Shown here piece by piece: positions 1 through 12,329 of a stretch of DNA of 64,000 nucleotides. The position numbers and the translations under genes were made by a program. The DNA is from Epiperipatus broadwayi. Its lineage: Eukaryota > Onychophora > Udeonychophora > Euonychophora > Peripatidae. The number at the start of each line of letters is the position of its first letter. Position 1 is the first letter of the stretch. The stretch covers positions 62,001-126,000 of the forward strand of contig JAQFVV010013376.1 of NCBI GenBank assembly GCA_028023455.1. Direction: 5' to 3'. A model generated the notes under the pieces. That model searched no databases. It was not told the origin of the DNA and was given only the letters and a program-made list of their open reading frames with translations.

Positions 1-620
1 AAAGCAACTTGGAATCTTAAAACTAAGATTCCAAGACACACTACAAAATATTAAAAAACACAGCAAATATTAACTATGAGGCTATATAAATTACTTAAGC
101 TTATGAATACATATTTATGATTAGACTGAGCGGAGATTTAATGAGAATTAATTTACCCTGGGAAGAATAAAAGCAAATATTTACCTTTCGGTAAAACACA
201 GTTTGCGTAGAGTGCACACTTTTACTTAAGTTCATTTTCAGGTTCTTCGACCATGGCAAGGTAGATGTAAAGAGGTTCCGGCTTCTTGTATGTGTTTAAG
301 GCATTTCTGGAGCAAATTTGGAAGTCAGGGGTCCGTCTTTTGTTGAGTTAGCAAGCCATTTGGGTTTTAATAACACGTATAATATTTATTATCTTGTTGC
401 AAGTGAAATGGTTTAATAACAGCTAATTTCCCTTAAAATTTTAAATGTCTGAACTGATATAAACTTTCACTTGAGAAATAACTTGTCTAGCTATGAATAA
501 TAAATTAACTGACACTCCAAATTTTCGGGGCTATTTATACGTTGCTCCATTTCCAGCGAAACACTTTCCCTGTTATCCAATTTCTATGCCTTAGGCAGGG
601 CAAATATTAATCTCCCACTC
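1..620 (-). promoter_or_regulatory. Possible Pol II core promoter and first non-coding exon (minus)
   Basis: On the minus strand there is a TATA box, gtataaatag (plus 531-541). About 30 bases downstream is TCAGTT (plus 507-513), which fits the animal initiator TCAGTY. A good splice donor, CGAAAG|GTAAAT, follows with the exon ending near 185, giving a putative first exon of about 325 nt (511-185). That exon holds only short upstream ORFs, such as one starting ATGGTCGAAG and ending TAA, so it would be 5' UTR. A CCAAT motif lies on the plus strand at about 577-581. This part is visibly less AT-rich than its surroundings. The rest of the gene would run off the left edge. It could instead be the promoter of a transposable element. 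The motif spacing is seen; the gene is inferred. Confidence 0.3.
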
Positions 621-985
621 AATCTATCTAAGAATTCTACCCAGGGATTATTGAAACAAAAACAACTACATAGAAATCAAATCTCCACTTTTAGAATTGT
701 TTACAATAATTAACATAAAAGCCACAGGAATGCAATTAGCTAGCCAGCTTGTTTTTAAATCAAATTGAGTTAAAATAAAAACAAGCGATATAAGAAAACT
801 ATTTTAAAATAAATTGATAAACACTGAAATGATCCATTTTACAGATAAACGCTTGTGTATTTTGATACACGTATTCTTTTTAAATAATGATAAAAATTTA
901 AACATTAAATAAGATTTAACAAAAATTAAATTTAGTGAAAATTAAAAACTTAATCGGATTTCAATCAGGTTCAATATATATATAT
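621..985. other. AT-rich spacer ending in (TA)n
   Basis: No gene, RNA or repeat is recognised. The stretch ends in a short (TA)n run at about 975-985, which is the left flank of repeat copy A. Confidence 0.5.
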
Positions 986-3900
986 TGTACCCTTACTTCC
1001 AGGAAATATATAATTATAATCACTTGATCTAGCTCAGATAAATAACTATATTTATTTAAAATGTATCTAAATTAACAATAACTATATTTTTAAGAATATC
1101 AATGATTAAATTAACTTAATTAATAAATAATAATATAGTTCTGGTTTATAAAATGAAATAAATCAATATCTAATCAAATCATGAGACTATGAAGTGAGTT
1201 TACAAGTGGCAGAGTGAATACATTAAGATAGTCTCCCACTGGATATCACCCTAATGGCATAAGAATACTATCATTATTCCTATTACTTAAATACTACATT
1301 TATAGTATTCTTATGTCTTTAATCAAAAGTAATTAAGTAAATTACCTTTAACAAATTAATTTAAATATCTTTCTCAAAACCAATTTAACTCAAATTATCT
1401 CAGGTTCTCTTAAAATAATGATAAATTAATTATAACTTTTGTAATCAAGTATGATAAGAGATTTAATATCATTCCTAACTACAATTTAATAATACTAATA
1501 ATAACAAATAGTAATACTAATCTTTAATCTATAATTCACTCTCCTATCTTTCTGTTTATAATGTTATTCTTGTATATCTTATAATAAAAATGTAATATAA
1601 TTTTCCATTATCCATATGGCATCTTAAATAAATATATTTAGTATGATATTACATTTTGAGAATATGTGGCAATCATTACTAAGATAATTTAATGTAAATC
1701 TTTGGTAATTATTCCATGACCATCATAACAATACAATAAGTAAAACTTCTTAAATAAAATATATCAATAAAATAGTATAACTCTTAAATAAAAATTTTAT
1801 TTATGATGTGCAAATATTATGTCTTCATTATAATTATCTGTGATTATGTAATTGTGATGTGAAGAAATAGAGTTAACACCAAGACTTATAAAACAATTTA
1901 ACAATTTTATTAACAAACTTAACAATAAAATTATTTACATTATTTACATTTTGATAGAATTCTATTTATATTCACGTACTTTTCAAGACAAAACAAATGA
2001 CTTAAAATATAAGATACAGAACATTTCTTAAATAAAATATTTATTTTTTAAAAAATATTATTATATAACTTTTTTTTTATTACAGTTATTCGATATTATT
2101 AATTTATAGGTTTTAAAAAAATATAGGTAATACTTTTACTATGAACTTATCCTTGTTATTTAGTTTTTAAAAATTATTTATTATTCTGTATAGTCATTTT
2201 TCAATATTCATGTGAACAACCTTAATTCATAGCATACCATCAAACTAAGCTACTTACTAATTATTACTTTAAACTTTAAATATCATGTATGTATTAGTGT
2301 GTTGTTATAAAATTATTTTTGTAAAACTTATGACTACTTTCATTTATTCAACACGATTCAGTCTATTACCTTTAATCATAAATAAAAATATGCATTATAA
2401 GTATGTCTTTTTAAAAAAATTATTAATAACTAAGTAATATCATTATAAATTCTTTTAAATTATCAACTATTTATTTTATATATAATAAAAAAAATATTAT
2501 TTTTAACTATAAAAGTTTTATGATTCTTTCACTGATGAAATTATGTTCTTATGATTTTCTACACTTATTTTACTCTAAGCAGCATAACTTATCTTATCCA
2601 ATTTAACAATTCTCTATTTCCAAACTTATTTGTTATTTCCAATTTTAAAACAACCATCTTTTACAATGTAATCCAATAAATTGCAATAACACATAAACTA
2701 GTAGGCATATGGGGTAAACTATAACTTCAACTTAACACCTTTGCCAACTAACCATCATGAGCACAGTGTACATGAACTGAGGTATAACTTATTTGTTTAA
2801 TAACCTCTTCTACCAAGTATAATGTCCAGGCTATTCATTCAGCACTATGGCACATTAAGCTTTAACACATAGAAAATAAACACTGCCATGAATATAAACA
2901 AAATATAGGGCTATGTTAGCTATACTTGTATAAACATCAATATAGTATATTCTTCTTCCCATATAAATAAAACCTACATACAATATTATCCTGGTCTTAC
3001 ATAACCTAATACTAAGATATTAGCATTTAAAATTCACCAATTTACATCACTAAATTCATCCTCATTTCTATAATAACAAATAAATTCATTTTTAGAATAA
3101 CACTCTAACTAACTAATAAGACAAGATTATTTCATTCTTTAATAGTTCTCAAACTTTAGCACAAACAATCAGAATCAGTGTCATATTTTTAACACTTTAA
3201 ATTATTCAACAAAACATCCAATTCAGTTTTAATAGAATCATGTACTTATATTTCTTTTATGTTTAAATATCTTTACGATGTCATTAAAATTATGCATATT
3301 CTTAAATAACTAAACAAATGATAAATTATGTGTAGGTGTGTGTTTTATATACGCATCCATTCACACAAAATAACAAACACATTTTAAAATTATTAATAAT
3401 TTACATTATTACCATAAGTAATTTCTGTTGGCAATTACTTAGTGATGTCTTCTGGATTACAATCTAAATAAACATTTTATTATCGTTTATTCCACATTAT
3501 CACACTTTAAAATATACTAAGTTAAAGATTTTTTTTTTTTTACAATAAAATTTAATTACTAAGTTAGTAAATAATTTAATGTTTTCTGTTTCTATGCTAT
3601 ATTTATACTATGAATAAATATTACTATAATTGTGTTAGTAAAAAATTAATTTTAAAACCATATTTACAATAATTTTATTAGAATTTCTTACGATGAAATG
3701 TTCTTTTCTTGATAATAAGTTCATTACAGGAAGTATCTTTTCTCCTGGTAAAAAACATTAGTAACACACTTTTGACATCAATAATCACGCATGCTCCGGT
3801 TCTTAATGTTGTAATATATAATCCAAAATGACAGTTCAAGTTAAATATGGTACGTTTACTTTTATTTTATAAGACTTACACTAATATAATTAATATTTTT

Positions 3901-5676
3901 CTTATCTCCAAAACTTTAAATCTTTAAACAAGTATTGTTAGGTAAATATCTAATCTTAAATACTCTTCGTCAAGATAATTTTCCAAATTCTTGTAACTTT
4001 TCCACATTTACTGAGGTTTAATATCTTCTGATACAACCAATACTTCTCCCAATATTTTCAAATACCTTAAATTATTTTCCCAAATAATTTAAATAAACTA
4101 TTGTATGACCCGCATACCTTAATGACTAACTTGTAATATTTTTTAAAATAGGATATAAGTCACATACTCGCAAATGATCTTATATTTTCTAGGAAAAATT
4201 CAATTTTAAAATATTTCCAATATTTCTTCAGAAAGAAATATCTCCACGTTCTAAAATAATTGTTCGGTCATATTTAAAAGTTTTTTTTTCCTTTAAAAGT
4301 ATTTTTCCATTGTATTTTAAATAAATTTTCTTCATAAAATATATTATCTCATTTAACTTTATATCTTTTAATGAGAATGTTTTTTTTTATATTTTTTTTT
4401 TCCATGACGTTCTTTTTATGAAATTTAGTCGTAAATCAATATGACTTATCAACATAGGCAAAATTCTATACTTTATACGATAATAATATTTGAATACTTC
4501 CATTAAATTTTTTATATTTAGTAATGACTTCTTCATGTTTAAGTTGATGACAAATTGAACAAAAACAAATCAGCTAAGTAAGGAATTATTTAAGTTTTAG
4601 CCCTCTTTCTCCATATCACGATCTTGTAATAATAAACTGCTGTATTTTTATAAAAATTGAAGCTAAATAAAATGGATTATTACACTACTAAATACTTTAC
4701 CGAAATTGTAGAAATACTAACGATGTTATAATAGTACGTCGGTATAATGAGATAACAGCTTAATAATCATCTGCCAAAATTTAAACAGCTCTTAAATACT
4801 CCAGCTGATTCCAATTTTGATTGGTCTCTTAAGCAATCCTGGCCTCAAATTATCCAGGACCACAAACATTGGTTTAAAGTTAAAGTTAATAATAATTTAC
4901 TAAATATTTATTTTTATTATATTATTCAATTCTTACTTAATTTTCACATTTTATTTACACTTACTAAAGACTCTAAATTAATTTTTAAAAATCACATTTC
5001 AATATTTATTACCATTTCTACCTTTATTTTGAACTTAACGTATTTATTTTCAACAAAAAACATAAATCTGATTTTATTTATTATATTCACTTTTAAAATC
5101 CAATTTAACATTTATAACAGATAATATTATTCTATTTTCAAACACAGGTGTGTGTCATGTGATTTACAAAACTAAATAAGGTGCTAATAATAATTTAAAG
5201 ACTAAAATAATAATTTAATTTATAAAATGTTGCATAATCATTATTATAGCACAATTTTAAAATAATTATTTTAATATTATAAAACCAAAAAATTATACTT
5301 TTCTTCCACATCATTATTTTTTAATCAAATGATTTTAAAAATATAGCCATTAAATACAATTATTATTACTAAATCTATTCGTTTCACTTTAAAGCATTAC
5401 TTTTAAAATTTACCCTAATTATTATTTATAAGACTTATTAAATCAGTATTTATTATGGCCAATTCTCCCAAACATACAATCTTATAATGATTTTAGTTAA
5501 CTGTTTTCTTACAAATACCTACCTAATACTATACATTAATTATTTTACTTGCCTTAACTAAATTATTCAAAGATTATTAACACACAACATACATCATCCC
5601 TTACCCAACTTCAAAATTTAAATTTTTTTAGTAAATTATTAGAAATAATCCATTCTAACCTAAACAAAAGGGTACA
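986..5676 (-). mobile_element. 4.7 kb LTR-like or TIR-bounded non-coding repeat, copy A
   Basis: On the plus strand the element starts TGTACCCTTA at 986 and ends AAGGGTACA at 5676, with (TA)n on both sides. Read on the minus strand it matches 54716-58978 along its length. Matching landmarks, A against B: terminal TGTrCCCTTTTGT; 'ggccataa(t)aatactg' (plus 5443-5460 against 54930-54947); a CCAAT/TATA segment (4791-4830 against 55649-55682); 1880-1960 against 58030-58110; 1173-1270 against 58690-58785; and the GAAGTAAGGGTACA end. Divergence looks roughly a quarter to a third, with many indels. There is no ORF of note. TG...CA ends and TA-rich target sites fit a very long solo LTR; the short terminal inverted repeat also fits a non-autonomous DNA element. 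That the two are homologous is directly visible; the class is not settled. Confidence 0.75.
4791..4830 (-). promoter_or_regulatory. Internal CCAAT + TATA-like promoter of copy A
   Basis: On the minus strand, ACCAATC (plus 4819-4825) is followed about 20 bases on by gtatttaag (plus 4791-4800). The equivalent place in copy B has ACCAATC followed by ggtataaaag, so the two-motif arrangement survives where most of the surrounding sequence has drifted. It lies about 880 bp in from the TGTACCC end that starts the element in this orientation. Confidence 0.45.
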
Positions 5677-5740
5677 ATATATATATATATAATAAAGCAT
5701 TAAGTAATATATATATATATAATAAAGCATTAAGTAATTT
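5677..5740. repeat. (TA)n with 30 bp tandem duplication
   Basis: A 30-base unit made of (TA)n plus aataaagcattaagta occurs twice in direct succession, immediately next to the right end of copy A. Confidence 0.8.
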
Positions 5741-5779
5741 ACTTTTCTGTTAAAAAGTATTTGACATTTTTTTCTTTTT

Positions 5780-6290
5780 ACTTAAAATGAAACTTACAAT
5801 TGAAACTAAAAAAAATGCATGCATTAATTAAAACATATTGAAGTTCTAAAAACAATTTTTAAATTTGATATCAAATTTTCCAAAATTATTCTGCCCATTA
5901 TTCCATATCTAAGAAACTAGGTCCTCTATCTAAAATATTATAGTTCCCTGTCACTTTGGTGATAATTTTAAAAATACAAAATATCAAAAAATAGAGTGAA
6001 TTTAAATCTATTAAACATTAATTAAAATGTTATTATAGTTTTAAACTGAAACCAAAAAAATTGCTATACTGCCCTCTCATCATTTTACTTAAATCATATT
6101 AAAGTTAATTCTAAAAATGAACTTTAAATTTGATATAAAAATATTCAAAATGCCCCCACTCTCTGGTCCAGATCTAAGAAGCTATGTCACATACCTAGAA
6201 TATTATAGTCCCATATTTCTTTGCTTGGTATTTCTTTTTTAAGTACCAAATTTGAATTTAAATCTATTATACTTGATTTTAAAATTTTAT
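5780..6290 (-). repeat. Two ~260 bp tandem units of a dispersed repeat
   Basis: Two direct units are marked by 'ccatatctaagaaact' near 5905 and 'ccagatctaagaagct' near 6168. Shared blocks include 'aatattatagt' and 'tttaaatttgatat'. The reverse complement of the same unit occurs, again twice, at 15480-16140 (for example 'ttagatatgga' followed by 'gagtgg'). No ORF is present and the function is unknown. Confidence 0.6.
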
Positions 6291-6369
6291 TCTAAGTTAA
6301 ATAATGAAAATCTTTACAAGGATTTACAAGCATACAAATCAACAAACAGAAAATATAACTTAAATAAAA

Positions 6370-7060
6370 GCATTTAAAAACAATTATTGGTACTGTAGTG
6401 TATCTATACATATCAAAAAAGTAGACAATCTAAAGAAAATTTTTAATCCATGAAACATCAGGAAACCTTTCCAAAACTACATCAAACTGAGAAATTCTGA
6501 CATCTATAAAACCTAAACTTGTGTGAAATATCATGAAAATGTGGAAAAACATGTCTTGGTAACAACAATCATTCCATTGAAAAGCAATTGAAAGGCCACA
6601 AATTGATTATTAGAAAAGAAAAAAGATATGTTTAAATTATTAGACAATGTACATATGGATGAACATATTTTGAAAAATATAAAGTTATTGTATAGAGAGA
6701 AAAGTAAAAAAAAAAAAAGAAAACTCAAAGTTGTTGTTCATAAAATAATTTCATAAGTCATCTTATTGTGATAATACATAATGCCTGGGAGCCCCTAATT
6801 AAGCATTGGCTTAAATTCAATATTGAACTTATTAGGTGTCCAAGTTTGCTTTCTATGCACCATAACATCCAAAAACAAAGAAAAAATACTACTACTTGAA
6901 TTATTATGTTATTTAGCAAACTGTGTTTTATTATTAACATTTTGAATGTATTTGAAAAGTTTGAATAAAATTTGAATTTTTTAAGATATTAAATATTTAA
7001 TATAAAATGTTGAAATATTTCAACATATAATTATTATTAAAATACAGTCACTACAAATTC
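6370..7060 (+). mobile_element. Partial upstream copy of the Penelope-like element (3' part)
   Basis: This segment aligns in direct orientation with 8690-9440. Translated at 6540-6596 it reads CGKTCLGNNNHSIEKQLKG, which resembles the linker and GIY-YIG endonuclease part of Penelope-like elements (usual form C..CGK-Y-GET-R....L..H). It is followed by the degraded C-terminal stretch (IKLLYREKSKK and on) as far as about 6750. Such elements often sit behind a partial copy of themselves, which gives pseudo-LTRs; this partial copy followed by a longer one has that arrangement. Stops and frameshifts make it non-coding now. I found no hammerhead core in it. Confidence 0.55.
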
Positions 7061-7580
7061 TCACATAAATAGTAAATATTCAGTAAGGACTGTATACTAT
7101 GTCAAATTATGAAAAATTATGTCAAAAATTGGACAAAATATAAGATTATTTTTATGCAGGTGTAAATCTAAATGGCATCTAAAATCTTCAATACATTCCA
7201 GAGAGCTGACAAAATTACCCAGAGATTTAATGAGACTCAGTTAAGAGAAACAATAATTGCTCAAACCTTTTTCGAGTATTAAATCTTGTATTTTATTGGT
7301 AGTGTAGAATATTTTTTATAAAATAAATTTATTGATGAAGATTTAACAAGAGTTTTTCAGGCAGTAAGCAGATATTATTCTAAATTATCTTAAAAAATAA
7401 AACAATGATAAAAGAAAAAACTTGTAAAAGTACTTGGACATACCAAATATCATACTGCATCAAATAACCTAGCTTCCTTAGTTAAAATCTTAATTCTAAA
7501 TATCTAAAAGATATTGAAAATTCTCATTCTGGAAAAAAAATTAACTTTGCTATCATGCTATCTAATATTTCTTATGTAGA

Positions 7581-9045
7581 ATGACAGTTATTAATAAAGT
7601 TGCTCTAAAATTGCTTCTAGAAAAAGCAGCAGCATTACTCTGGAGAATAAAAAAAAAAATACTTGAGAGACACCAAAAACTGAAATTAAACATTTTCTAT
7701 GATGAGACAAAAGCTACTAAATCTCTCAAACTAGATAAATCTATCATTATTTTTCCTGTGATAAAGGCAAGGTAATGAATACAACTCTTTATGATAACAA
7801 AATACAAAATCTTTTTGCAGTAATACAACTTAAAAAAGTGATAAAAATTCCTGTATGGAAAAAAGTTGGAGCTTTATTCAGAAAATATTAGTAATATTTC
7901 ACCAATTCAGGAAAAGAAAAATGTTGAAGCAAAGAAGGGTTCCCCTCTTTTCTTCCATAGCATAAGCTTGTGGTTAAACACCTGCAGAGGTCCCTACTAT
8001 CGCATTTTACACGCATATTTCTGAGGTTGCAGCCTCAGTAAATATTACTCTGTAATTTAGCTAAAATCCATAAGGACCATGTTCCATTAAGACCTACTGT
8101 TAGCTCTAGAAATTCACCTTGCCAAAACTTGTCAACATTTTTATTCAAAATTCTCAGTCCTTTTATATACAAGGTAATTCTTTATCAGAGCATGAAAATT
8201 AAAAGAACTGATACATTAATAAGTTTTGATTTGGAAAGATTTTTCCATCTATGATGAAGCATTGTCTACTGTAAATGACAATAATAGCTTTCGAATCAAA
8301 ACAATACTATTGATAATATAATGGAGCTATTAATATTCTGCATAACAATATACTTTCAGTATTACAATTTGAATACACATCAACATTATATCCCTCACAA
8401 ATTCACAATATAATGAAAACAAAAATAATAATTGAAAAATTAGATATTCTTGAGACAAGACTGCTTCATGGCAATTATTAGTTTACAGAAAACAACACAT
8501 GCAAGAAAATAATTAGCATATACATTCAATCACACCAAAAATCCAAAACATGGAGTTATATTATCACTATGGAACAAAAAAAAGAAGTTTGTTCAGAAAT
8601 CGATGATTTGGAGAGAGAAAAAAATTAGAACAAACTCTCACTAAAAATAATTGTCCATCAGCTGTCATTAAAAAATGTTAAATGGCAACAAAAAAGAAAT
8701 CGGTACTGTAGTATATGTATCAGGTTCAAAAGACAAACTAAAAAAAAAATCTGCAATCAATATAACATCAGAACAACTTTCCAAAGCCATATCATGCTGT
8801 AAGGGATTCTAATTCTCTACAAAACCTAAACTTGAAATACTGAAAAAAAAAAAAATTGCATCTATTAAAGAATCGTGATTATGGAAGAATAGTTGTTGGT
8901 GAGATCAGTCACCCCACTGAAAAGTAATGATTAGAAAAGAGAACAAACATATTTAAAACAGCAGACCATGTATGTACCAATGAATATGTTCAATTAGAGA
9001 AATACAAAAATACTGGATTGAAAAAAAAAAGTACAAGCAAGAAAA
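7581..9045 (+). pseudogene. Degenerate Penelope-like retroelement ORF (RT, decayed endonuclease)
   Basis: Conserved blocks of Penelope-like reverse transcriptases appear in order but in shifting frames: LKLDKSIIIFP near 7720-7755 (family form: LK.DKSIVILPADKG); AKIHKDHVPLRPTVSS at 8060-8107 (family: PKIHK....RPIVSS); SFDLERFF near 8222 (family: SFDV.SLF); MELLIFC at 8321; KLDILETRLLHGN at 8437 (family: LDFLDI...); VYRKQH at 8481 (family: VYRKPTHT); and IRTTFQSH near 8767 (family: IRT.FK......LR). GRIVVGEISHPTEK at 8883 matches the GIY-YIG region. The block that should hold the catalytic Y.DD is missing between about 8390 and 8435, so there is an internal deletion. The whole element seems to run from about 7100 to 9470. 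It is dead as a gene. Family assignment is firm; subclade is not. Confidence 0.75.
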
Positions 9046-9204
9046 ATCAAAGAAACTATTTATATGACAATAGCAACTAATCTATAAGTCAAGATAGTAT
9101 AATAATACATAATGTCTGGAAGCTTCTAATTAACCTTGTTTTTAGGAAAAAGTAAAAAAAAATAACGTTTATAGATAAGTATATTATGTTTCTCAAAACT
9201 ATTG

Positions 9205-9300
9205 CCTTTGGCAGAATAGCTCAGTAGTTAGGGAATTATCTTTAATTCAATATTTATAAATTCTAAAGGTCAAAATTCGACTCTAAAAGTAACACTTTCA
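9205..9300 (+). repeat. Decayed tRNA-derived (SINE-like) fragment
   Basis: A Pol III A-box-like TAGCTCAGTAGTTAGGG (about 9219-9235) is followed about 45 bases on by a B-box-like ggtcaaaattcgactc. It interrupts the 3' part of the Penelope-like copy, since the upstream copy lacks it at the matching place. The T-arm does not pair well, so this is not a tRNA gene. Confidence 0.4.
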
Positions 9301-9642
9301 CTTGTAAGACTGGCAGTATCTGAAAAAGAAAGCAGAGTAGGAAAATTTAAATAAAGTTTGAATTTTAAAGCATTCAATATTTAAATATTAGATGATGTAA
9401 ATAACCCAACATATAATTAATAGCATAATAGCAAGTGATTCTATTAGTGTCAATTTTTGTAAAGCTAGGTATTAATGTAATAGTTTCTCTCAGAGTCATG
9501 GCAATGCTAGATAAAATCACAGGGTAAAAAAACAATTTCATTATTTACTAAACAAATGGAAAGAGTGAAATGTCTGCTAATATTAAGAGAAAGTTATTTG
9601 GACATATGCAAAACAATCAACATTAATCATATTATAGTAATA

Positions 9643-9690
9643 ATGATGATGATGACGATGATGATGATGATAATGATAATAATAATAATT
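9643..9690. repeat. (GAT)n/(AAT)n microsatellite
   Basis: A run of GATGATGATGACGATGATG type followed by AATAATAAT. It lies close to the C-terminal end of the minus-strand LINE and may be its 3' tail. Confidence 0.7.
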
Positions 9691-9878
9691 CAATTCAATA
9701 TCTATTTATTATGTGCATTTCAACATTTACACTTTAATAGAAATACACAATAAACAAATACAAATTACATACGTAATATATTATATATACAAGTATGTTC
9801 GTAATTATAATTGTTTTTTAACATTCATAATAAACTGATCACAAAAATATCAATATTACTAAAAGTTAAGATTATATA

Positions 9879-10870
9879 CTATTTGCAATCCATTAATAAC
9901 TGATACTTGCTGAAGAAAGTATTTTTACATTTATTAATTTTGAAAGTATGTATTTCTTTTAATAGACGACTGGGTACTTTCAATTCTATTTTCGATATAC
10001 AGTCACTGACATCAGTTTTCTCATCAATTAACTTTTTCAACAATATCATATCTTTCAATCTTCTCCTTTCTTTCAATATTGTTTAAACATTTTGACGTTC
10101 TCCCATTATTAATTTATTGAATCTTTTTTCAACATTATGTATTCTAGACTGAATATTAATCAAATTGAAATTCCATATACAAGAACCATATTTTAAAAGT
10201 GTAACAAGAAAAAAAAATCACCTATATTTTATGGAAGTAGATCAAACTCCCCCATATCTCAAAATACATACCATCTTTCTATATGCTTTATTAATAATAA
10301 ACTTTTAATATGTGCATTAAAATTAAAATTACTACAAAATATTATTCCTAAATCAGATACAATCTCCTTATATGTAATTACATCATTCTCAATTTATATT
10401 GATAAACAGATTTTTCAGTTTTATTAGTATAGGAAACAATGTATGTTTCATTAATATTAATCTCCATATTGTTATACATACACCAAATTTTAAAACAATC
10501 TTTATTCTTTTGAACCTCAATATGATCATTATAAATAATAATTCTTTTGAACAACTTACAATCATCAGCATAAGTAAGTATTATACTATTTTTTTTATGT
10601 TTTGATCAACATCACACATAAAAACATTAAAAAGTAAATGTGCTAATATTCTACCCTGAGGAACACCTACCATATTATTAAAAAAATGAGAATTGGCTCT
10701 ATCCATATACACATAAGATTTATGACCCCTCAAATAATTTCTAAATCATTCAATTAAATGAGGACTAACTCCCAATATGTTAAGTTTATATAAAAGTCTA
10801 ACATGTGAAACTTTATCAAATTCTGAGTCATATCAAAATATACAACATCTAATTGTTTCTGATCAGATAA
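9879..10870 (-). pseudogene. LINE reverse transcriptase fragment (Jockey/CR1-like)
   Basis: Reading the minus strand from about 10870: DVVYFDMTQ (family: D..YLDF.KAFD), then FDKVSHVRLLYKLNILGVSP (family: FD.V.H..LL.KL...GI), VGVPQGRI at about 10672-10647 (family: GVPQGS.L), LLFNVFMCDV, and the catalytic motif YADDCKLFK at about 10576-10550. After a frame change come CFKIWCMYNNMEIN and a C-terminal part MKERRRLKDMILLKKLID at 10077-10020, which matches the R....LLYKI.NG region of Jockey/CR1-type LINEs. Several frameshifts and the stop in place of W (IE*FRNYL) show it is dead. No endonuclease half is visible upstream, so it is probably 5'-truncated, which is typical for LINE insertions. Confidence 0.75.
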
Positions 10871-11391
10871 GGCATGAGCAGTGTGATCAGTTTAAAAAAT
10901 TAAAAAGTCCTCAGCCAGACCAAATTATTAATAAACTTGGTGATGATAAAGAAGATAAGGAAACAAAAAGCCCTAATAATGGCAATATCAAACATAATCA
11001 AAACCAACAGCAAAAATAATAGAAATAAAAAGTGAAACCTTAACCAACCTGACACAAACAGGTTTGCCCCAAACAATGCAAGAAAAAAACAGCCCCCCAA
11101 AAAAAAACAAGAAGCCCACCAAAAAAAGATATACATTCCAAAAAAGTCAAAACCAAAAATCTTAACTCACACAATGACAAACAAGTGTGCCAATCAAATG
11201 ATGCTCCTGATGAAGAAGTCGAGTTATATTATAAGGATGCACAAGAACAACTACAAATTGTCAATCAAGATGTAGATATGAATACTTTGAACAATACTAG
11301 TGAAATCAAAAATCAAGATGACTGGAATAAAAGATTTCAACCCATCATTAAAAAAACCAGGAAAGAAAGCTTGGATTTATCCACTTCATGA
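10871..11391 (+). pseudogene. Unrecognised coding-like segment, Lys/Gln/Asp-rich
   Basis: The plus-strand composition is unlike the surroundings: fewer T, many A and C. It gives broken open frames at about 10777-11019 and 11185-11391, the second with DDWNKRFQPIIKKTRKES near its end. Acidic and lysine-rich stretches with a DW....KK.RK ending recall ORF1 (gag-like) proteins of LINEs, but no zinc knuckle or RRM is visible. It abuts the minus-strand LINE in opposite orientation. This is a guess from composition; it may be untranslated sequence. Confidence 0.25.
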
Positions 11392-11941
11392 AAAAAAAAA
11401 GTATTAAATTCCTCTACCACAAATGTATATATACATCTGCAAACTATGCAAAGAAAATGGCAACACACCCGACAATATGGGTAGTTTAAACAGTAGACAG
11501 GCTTTATAGACATTAAGTGGTTCAAATAAATGAACAACATATGTTTTAAATTTATAGATAATTGTTGGATAAACATCTATAGCAATCATACGAATTTAAA
11601 TCAGGTAACAATGAATTGATAGGACAATAAAAATATCAAAATCATAAAAACAATAAAACAAAATTTGGACTAGGATTTGAGTCCACAAACATAGTTCAAT
11701 ATATCAAACTTTTGTCATTGAAACTAGTTGATCAATATGTAAATGAACATGCAAACATGGTTATAATCAAGTGACATCTTTCAGTATTGAGTCAGTTTTC
11801 TTTGATGTATATATGCTCTTATATGAAACTATGTATCAAAAATCTAGACGCTGCCGTGTAAAAGAACAAAGAATTTACAAAATGTAACTTCAATGTAAAA
11901 TTTTTCTTGAGTTAATAAAATGCCTTTTGAAGAAGATGACA

Positions 11942-11942
<1 letters not shown>
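11392..11942. other. Spacer before the (TAA)n tract
   Basis: Nothing firm is seen. A weak B-box-like ggactcaaatcc occurs on the minus strand near 11677-11688, without a convincing A box. Confidence 0.4.
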
Positions 11943-12329
<387 letters not shown>

